A stretch of 10,648 bases of DNA from Gammaproteobacteria bacterium (GTDB lineage Bacteria > Pseudomonadota > Gammaproteobacteria > HK1): NCBI GenBank assembly GCA_020444775.1, contig JAGRHX010001063.1, positions 1 through 10,648 of the forward strand. The letters run 5' to 3'. Shown here in pieces: positions 7,033 to 10,648 of this stretch (within the stretch, counting starts at the first letter, position 1; each line of letters starts with the position of its first letter). The notes beneath the pieces are model-generated. The model made no database searches and was not told where the DNA came from. It saw nothing but the letters and a program-made list of their open reading frames with translations. A program made the position numbers and the translations under genes.

Positions 7033-7707
7033 CTACAAGACCAACTCGCCGTCCTTGATGCTCACAATCTGATCGGCCATCTCCATGATGCGGAAATCGT
7101 GAGTCGAGAAGATGAAGGTGGTCCCGATCTTCTCATTGATGACTTTCATTAATCGGAGAATGGCTTCCCCGGTTTTGGAGTCGAGGTTCGCGGTCGGTTC
7201 ATCGGCGAGAATTATCTTCGGATGTGGAGCCAGGGCGCGGGCAATCGCAACACGCTGGCGCTGCCCGCCGCTGAGCTCATTTGGGCGATTGTGCATCCTG
7301 TGCGACAGCCCGACGACCTTGAGGTAGTGCTCGACGCGATTGCGCCGCTCGGCCTTGGAAATATCCCGGCGTTGCAGGAGTGGATACTCGACGTTCTCCC
7401 AGGCGGACAGTACCGGCAGCAAGTTGAACGTCTGAAAGATGAATCCGAGCATGGTCGAGCGCAGATAGGCGAGCTGATCGGGACTCTTGTCGCTGACCAA
7501 CTCGCCGTTAAAGAGGATGTTACCCTGGGTCGGCGTGTCTATGCAGCCGATCAGGTTCAGCAACGTGCTCTTGCCGCTCCCGGAGGGGCCTGCGATGGCC
7601 AGAAAGCGACCTTCACTGACCGCCATGGACACATCATTCAGCGCGTGGACTGTCTGGTTGCCAAGTGTGTACTGCTTGGAGACCCGTTCAACCCTCACCA
7701 AGGTCAT
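7033..7707 (-). CDS. ABC transporter ATP-binding protein, LolD/MacB type
   Basis: The 224-residue protein is a complete ABC ATPase. Walker A is GPSGSGKST (residues 40-48), the Q-loop is at Q92 ('FIFQTFNLLPVLSAWENVEYPL'), the signature is LSGGQRQR (145-152), Walker B is IILADEPT (165-172, catalytic E170), and the switch His is H203 in STHD. The 'FQTFNLLP..SA.ENVE.PL' wording after the Q-loop is characteristic of the LolD/MacB/FtsE group, which couples ATP hydrolysis to FtsX-fold permeases working on periplasmic substrates. AGAGGA lies six bases before the ATG and fixes the start. The gene is divergent from the LolA-like and permease genes rather than in the same operon. They are the only ABC partner visible, so I infer a joint complex. 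The gene ends with no canonical terminator. Confidence 0.93.
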   Translation of the reverse strand: MTLVRVERVSKQYTLGNQTVHALNDVSMAVSEGRFLAIAGPSGSGKSTLLNLIGCIDTPTQGNILFNGELVSDKSPDQLAYLRSTMLGFIFQTFNLLPVLSAWENVEYPLLQRRDISKAERRNRVEHYLKVVGLSHRMHNRPNELSGGQRQRVAIARALAPHPKIILADEPTANLDSKTGEAILRLMKVINEKIGTTFIFSTHDFRIMEMADQIVSIKDGELVL

Positions 7708-7775
7708 GTCCGATCCTCTATCTAAACAGTGCCAGCCAGACTCGTCGGCATCTGGGGCTGCCGTGAAAGCTGCCG

Positions 7776-7806
7776 AGCCGGCCCGTGGCGACGGCCACGG
7801 TCGGCT
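7776..7806. repeat. Long stem-loop in the divergent intergenic region
   Basis: CCGTGGC (7783-7789) and GCCACGG (7794-7800) form a perfect seven-pair stem around the loop GACG. The stem is extended by AGCCG (7776-7780) pairing with CGGCT (7802-7806) after a small internal loop, giving twelve pairs in all. No T-run follows on either strand, so it is not a standard terminator. It lies about 70-100 bases upstream of the ATPase start, and could be an operator for a dimeric regulator or an RNA structure in a leader. Confidence 0.6.
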
Positions 7807-7979
7807 GCTGCGTGTACGGGGTGTGCGATGGCGACCGCGGGGCGCTCGGAGCGCAAACCGCAGCTTCTGCCGCGCCCTGGCACACGGCTGCGTAGCCCTC
7901 CTGCTCGCCTCCCAGCAGAGGACGCCGTCGATACGTTTGCGTGGCTGGAATTCGCTTCCTGCCAGGTTCGCAAGCTAGC

Positions 7980-7985
7980 TATACT
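7980..7985 (+). promoter_or_regulatory. Possible -10 box (TATACT) for the LolA-like/permease operon
   Basis: TATACT matches the sigma-70 consensus TATAAT at five of six positions and lies about 140 bases upstream of the chosen LolA-like start. The best -35 at 17-18 bases upstream (TTCCTG, 7956-7961) is poor, so this is only a candidate. Confidence 0.25.
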
Positions 7986-8123
7986 TCGTCGTTTGACCGT
8001 TCAACCTAAGTCCTGTCGGGCCAGATGTGATGACACGCACCGATGAACGAGGCTGTCACGCAACTTCGACCTCATCCGCGACCGAGGTGGTCATCGGCAC
8101 CGACACTGTTCTTGGACAATCGT

Positions 8124-8894
8124 ATGACAACAGCCACACTCAACCTGAACTCTGTCGGGCGGTTGCTCGTCCTGGTAATCTCCATCAGCACGTTGTCCTG
8201 GGCGTTGCCGGCGACCGCTAGCAGTGTCGACGTGCAGCAGGTCGTCGTGCAGGCAGACCGAGCCCGCTTCCCTGCCGAACCGTTCATGGTCGACGTTGAG
8301 GTTATCAGCACGACCCGCGGAAAGCTGGAGACCTTTCGGTATCGTATCCTAGCCAAGGGCAATGATCGGAGTCTCGTGCAGACCGTCTACCCAGATTCAG
8401 ATCGGGGCAACATACTGCTCATGCGGGATGCCGACCTATGGCTGTTCCTGCCGGACGTCACCCAACCTGTCCGACTGCCCCTGTCGCAACGCCTCACGGG
8501 GCAGGTTGCGAACGGCGACCTTGCACGTGCCAACTTTGCAGGTGACTACACTCCCAAGCTGTTGCGCACCGAGCCAATCGGTTCGAGCCAGTATCACGTC
8601 ATCGAGCTTACCGCGGCCAAGAGCGGCGTGACCTACCATCGGGTGCTGTATTGGGTAGATGCGCAGACGATGCGTCCCCACAAGGCGGAGTTCTACACGC
8701 GTTCCGGTCGGCACCTCAAGACAGCGCACTACCGAAAGTACGCTCAGATGCTCGGCACCTTGCGTCCGACCGAGATGTTGATGGAGGACGAGGTGCGCAA
8801 GGGCGATTCCTCATTGCTCAGATACAGTGGCATGACGCAAAGAGAGCTACCGGACAAGGTCTTCACCAAGCAGTATCTGAAGAAGCTGCGCTGA
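8124..8894 (+). CDS. LolA-like outer-membrane lipoprotein-sorting protein, exported
   Basis: The 256-residue protein starts with a signal peptide (residues 1-32, core 'LLVLVISISTLSWALPATA', cleavage predicted after A32). The mature part has the look of the LolA-like sorting-protein family (Pfam LolA_like, PF17131). It has 'FRYRILAKGNDRSLVQTVYP', then 'RGNILLMRDADLWLFLPDV', 'VRLPLSQRLTGQVANGDLARANF' and a late 'YHRVLYWVDAQTMRPHKAEFY' strand pair, all part of a half-barrel fold that carries acyl chains. It is expected to act in the periplasm, receiving a lipid or lipoprotein from the ABC permease encoded 57 bases downstream. I chose ATG 8124, where GGA lies about eight bases upstream. ATG 8043 in the same frame adds 27 residues ahead of the signal peptide and has no ribosome site. 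The true substrate is unknown: related genes accompany MMPL/RND exporters as well as ABC permeases. Confidence 0.85.
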   Translation: MTTATLNLNSVGRLLVLVISISTLSWALPATASSVDVQQVVVQADRARFPAEPFMVDVEVISTTRGKLETFRYRILAKGNDRSLVQTVYPDSDRGNILLMRDADLWLFLPDVTQPVRLPLSQRLTGQVANGDLARANFAGDYTPKLLRTEPIGSSQYHVIELTAAKSGVTYHRVLYWVDAQTMRPHKAEFYTRSGRHLKTAHYRKYAQMLGTLRPTEMLMEDEVRKGDSSLLRYSGMTQRELPDKVFTKQYLKKLR

Positions 8895-8951
8895 GGTTCC
8901 GCCTGCCTCCCAGGGTCAGGTCGCCAGAGTCTCTACAAGCACATACCCGCA

Positions 8952-10648
8952 ATGTTCACCGAATGCCCGAAATGCCACTCGGTCTACCGCGTTCGTGCGG
9001 AGAACCTGCGCGTGGCCATGGGCATGGTGCGCTGCCCCAAGTCTTCGTGTCGTGAGGTCTTCAATGCCCTGACGACAATTCGCGACGAGCGACAATCGCA
9101 AGGTGCGGAGGAAGTCGGCCAGCAGCTCCGGGTTGTTCAGCTCGGGGACCGGATCCTCATCGACCCGAAGGTGATCGCCAGGCCAAGGCCCGCGGCGGAT
9201 ACCGTGAGCGCAGCCACGACCCGATCTCCGGACGCTGCAGCCGTGCCGTCGCGTCGACTGAGCGATACGCCCGGCGACTTCGAGACGTCTCCCCAACGCC
9301 CGGAGGCTCCAGCCCGAGCCGCATCGCCGTCTCCCCAGCCTCAAAACGAATCCCCGGCTGCGCAGCCGGTGCCGGAAACGACCTCGGCATCTGGCTCAGC
9401 GCTCGCCAGCCGACAGCCGTCAGCGTGGGCACGTCTGGCAGACCTGTCCGCATCATTTGCCAATTTTTCGCTTGCGGTGCGAAACCTGCTGCGCCACCGC
9501 CGGCGTAGTGCGCTTGGTCTGTCCGCCGTGGCGTTCGGTGTGATTGCACTGTTGTTGGCCAGTGGCTTCATAGAGTGGATGTACTGGGAGAATCGCGAAT
9601 CCACAATTCGAGCTCGTCTCGGGCATATTCAGATCGTGAAATCCGATTTTTTCGAAAAAGGTTTCTCTGACCCGTTCAGCTACCTGTTGCCGCCCGACAC
9701 GCCGGAGCTGCAGCGCGTCCTTGAGTCCGCGCACGTCTCGATGGTTGCGTCTCGTCTGTCATTCAGCGGACTCATCAGTTTTGGCGACAACACCGTGTCC
9801 TTCATCGGCGAAGGGGTGGAGCCGAACAAGGAAAAAGTTGTATCCGGAAACCTGCGTGTGGTCGAAGGTGAGGTTCTTTCCGAGGACGACCCTGATGGCG
9901 TCATTCTCGGCGCCGGACTCGCGATGAATCTGGGCATATCCGTGGGTGATACGGCGATACTCGTTGCCAAAAAGGAAACTGGCAGCATCTCGGCGGTTGA
10001 AGTCCGCGTGAAAGGGATCTTCCGAACGGTCACCAAGGCATTCGACGACAGTGCATTGCGTGTGCCACTGCCTACCGCGAGGCGACTGCTCGAGACTGAT
10101 GGCAGCCACGCCTGGGTCGTCCTGCTTGATGAAACCGAGAATACCCCAGCAGTCACTACGGAACTACGGAATGCGCTTGGCGCATCCAACTTGGGGCTTG
10201 ACATCGTGCCCTGGTTCGACCTGGCCGATTTCTACGCCAAGTTTGTCACCCTCTTCTCCCGCCAGGTTAACGTGGTCAGGGCGATCATAGTCCTTGTGAT
10301 TCTGATAAGCATCTCGAACACGTTGATTATGAGTGTTGTCGAACGTACCGCTGAGATCGGGACCTTGTTGGCGGTGGGGCTTCGCCGCCGAGTCGTGCTG
10401 AAGCTATTTGTATTCGAGGGCTGTCTGCTCGGAATCGGGGGGGCTCTGCTGGGACTCATCCTCGGAGTCCTATTGTCTTTGATAATCTCAAGAATCGGAA
10501 TTCCGATGCCGCCACCACCCAATATGGAAATTGGTTTTACTGGAGAAATCATGCTTACCTGGCCACTGGTTGTAATTACAACCAGCCTTGCCGTCGGAGC
10601 TACGGCACTGGCCAGCTTCTATCCGGCTTGGAAGGCTTCACGCCTCGA
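8952..10648 (+). CDS. Zinc-ribbon (MJ0042-type)/FtsX-MacB permease fusion, C-terminus cut by window edge
   Basis: Codon-by-codon reading from ATG 8952 gives 565 residues without a stop. Residues 1-40 are an MJ0042-type zinc ribbon: C5-x2-C8, 'YRVRAENLRVAMGMVR', C28-x4-C33, then 'EVFNAL'. Residues about 75-165 are a Pro/Ala/Ser-rich linker. The permease follows: TM1 about 187-206, a periplasmic domain to about 436, TM2 about 442-460 leading to the coupling motif 'ERTAEIGTLLAVGLRRR' (464-480), TM3 about 487-511 and TM4 about 537-558 ending 'YPAWKASRL', the usual end of MacB/LolC-type permeases. Only some 10-20 residues are probably missing. The zinc ribbon precedes TM1 and should be cytoplasmic. 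No in-frame ATG lies between the ribbon and the permease, so two separate proteins are unlikely. No strong Shine-Dalgarno precedes 8952; starting there keeps the first CxxC. The partner ATPase is presumably the product of 7033-7707. Confidence 0.88.
   Translation, partial: MFTECPKCHSVYRVRAENLRVAMGMVRCPKSSCREVFNALTTIRDERQSQGAEEVGQQLRVVQLGDRILIDPKVIARPRPAADTVSAATTRSPDAAAVPSRRLSDTPGDFETSPQRPEAPARAASPSPQPQNESPAAQPVPETTSASGSALASRQPSAWARLADLSASFANFSLAVRNLLRHRRRSALGLSAVAFGVIALLLASGFIEWMYWENRESTIRARLGHIQIVKSDFFEKGFSDPFSYLLPPDTPELQRVLESAHVSMVASRLSFSGLISFGDNTVSFIGEGVEPNKEKVVSGNLRVVEGEVLSEDDPDGVILGAGLAMNLGISVGDTAILVAKKETGSISAVEVRVKGIFRTVTKAFDDSALRVPLPTARRLLETDGSHAWVVLLDETENTPAVTTELRNALGASNLGLDIVPWFDLADFYAKFVTLFSRQVNVVRAIIVLVILISISNTLIMSVVERTAEIGTLLAVGLRRRVVLKLFVFEGCLLGIGGALLGLILGVLLSLIISRIGIPMPPPPNMEIGFTGEIMLTWPLVVITTSLAVGATALASFYPAWKASRL

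Larger units (their letters stand above)
7708..8123. other. Divergent regulatory region of the ABC module
   Basis: These 416 bases lie between the divergent starts of the ABC ATPase and the LolA-like gene and should carry promoters for both. They contain a strong stem-loop (7776-7806) and a TATACT hexamer at 7980-7985. An ATG at 7706 on the plus strand opens a frame of about 90 residues to 7978, and an ATG at 8043 would extend the LolA-like protein N-terminally. Neither has a ribosome site, and the residues show no coding character. Confidence 0.5.

Noticed and set aside
6604..7152. 182-residue open frame on the plus strand
   Set aside because: Its end is antisense to the ABC ATPase C-terminus, and the rest shows no motif or ribosome site.
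7487..7978. 163-residue open frame on the plus strand
   Set aside because: The first half is antisense to the ATPase, and the second half is Arg/Ser-rich without a motif.
8952..9480. Zinc ribbon as a separate small protein ending before the permease
   Set aside because: Codon-by-codon reading shows no stop between the ribbon and TM1. No in-frame ATG exists between about 9020 and 9580 that could start a separate permease.

Overview
The window looks like chromosomal DNA from a GC-rich Gram-negative bacterium, most likely a gammaproteobacterium. This is inferred from the protein families present: a Lol/Mac-type ABC module with a LolA-like periplasmic partner, an MJ0042-type zinc ribbon, and a CBS-domain protein. 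No rRNA, tRNA, CRISPR array, insertion sequence or phage gene was recognised.

Left part (1-3329): the N-terminal fragment of a CBS-domain protein reads leftward off the edge. It is separated by a 419 bp non-coding stretch from a rightward series of three genes: an exported protein of unknown function (588-1616), a TIGR03084/DinB-like putative metal-dependent enzyme (1692-2492), and a HAD-superfamily hydrolase with a GTG start (2574-3329). The last two each have a strong Shine-Dalgarno sequence.

Middle part (3350-5837): two leftward genes. A NUDIX hydrolase resembling CoA pyrophosphatases lies downstream of a patatin-like serine phospholipase that carries a cyclic-nucleotide-binding domain. 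The phospholipase has the layout of neuropathy target esterase (NTE): cNMP domain, linker domain, then patatin catalytic domain. A stretch of about 1.2 kb (5838-7032) follows in which I can support no gene.

Right part (7033-10648): an ABC export module of the LolCDE/MacB type. The ATPase (7033-7707) is transcribed leftward. A LolA-like exported protein (8124-8894) and an FtsX/MacB-type permease (from 8952, running off the right edge) are transcribed rightward. The intergenic region between the ATPase and the LolA-like gene contains a long stem-loop. The most unusual item is the permease: one uninterrupted reading frame joins an N-terminal MJ0042-type zinc ribbon (CxxC...CxxxxC), a Pro/Ala/Ser-rich linker of about 90 residues, and a four-helix FtsX-type permease. 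This suggests an envelope lipid or lipoprotein exporter with a built-in cytoplasmic zinc-binding domain. The remaining genes are recognisable housekeeping or accessory families, apart from the uncharacterised exported protein.
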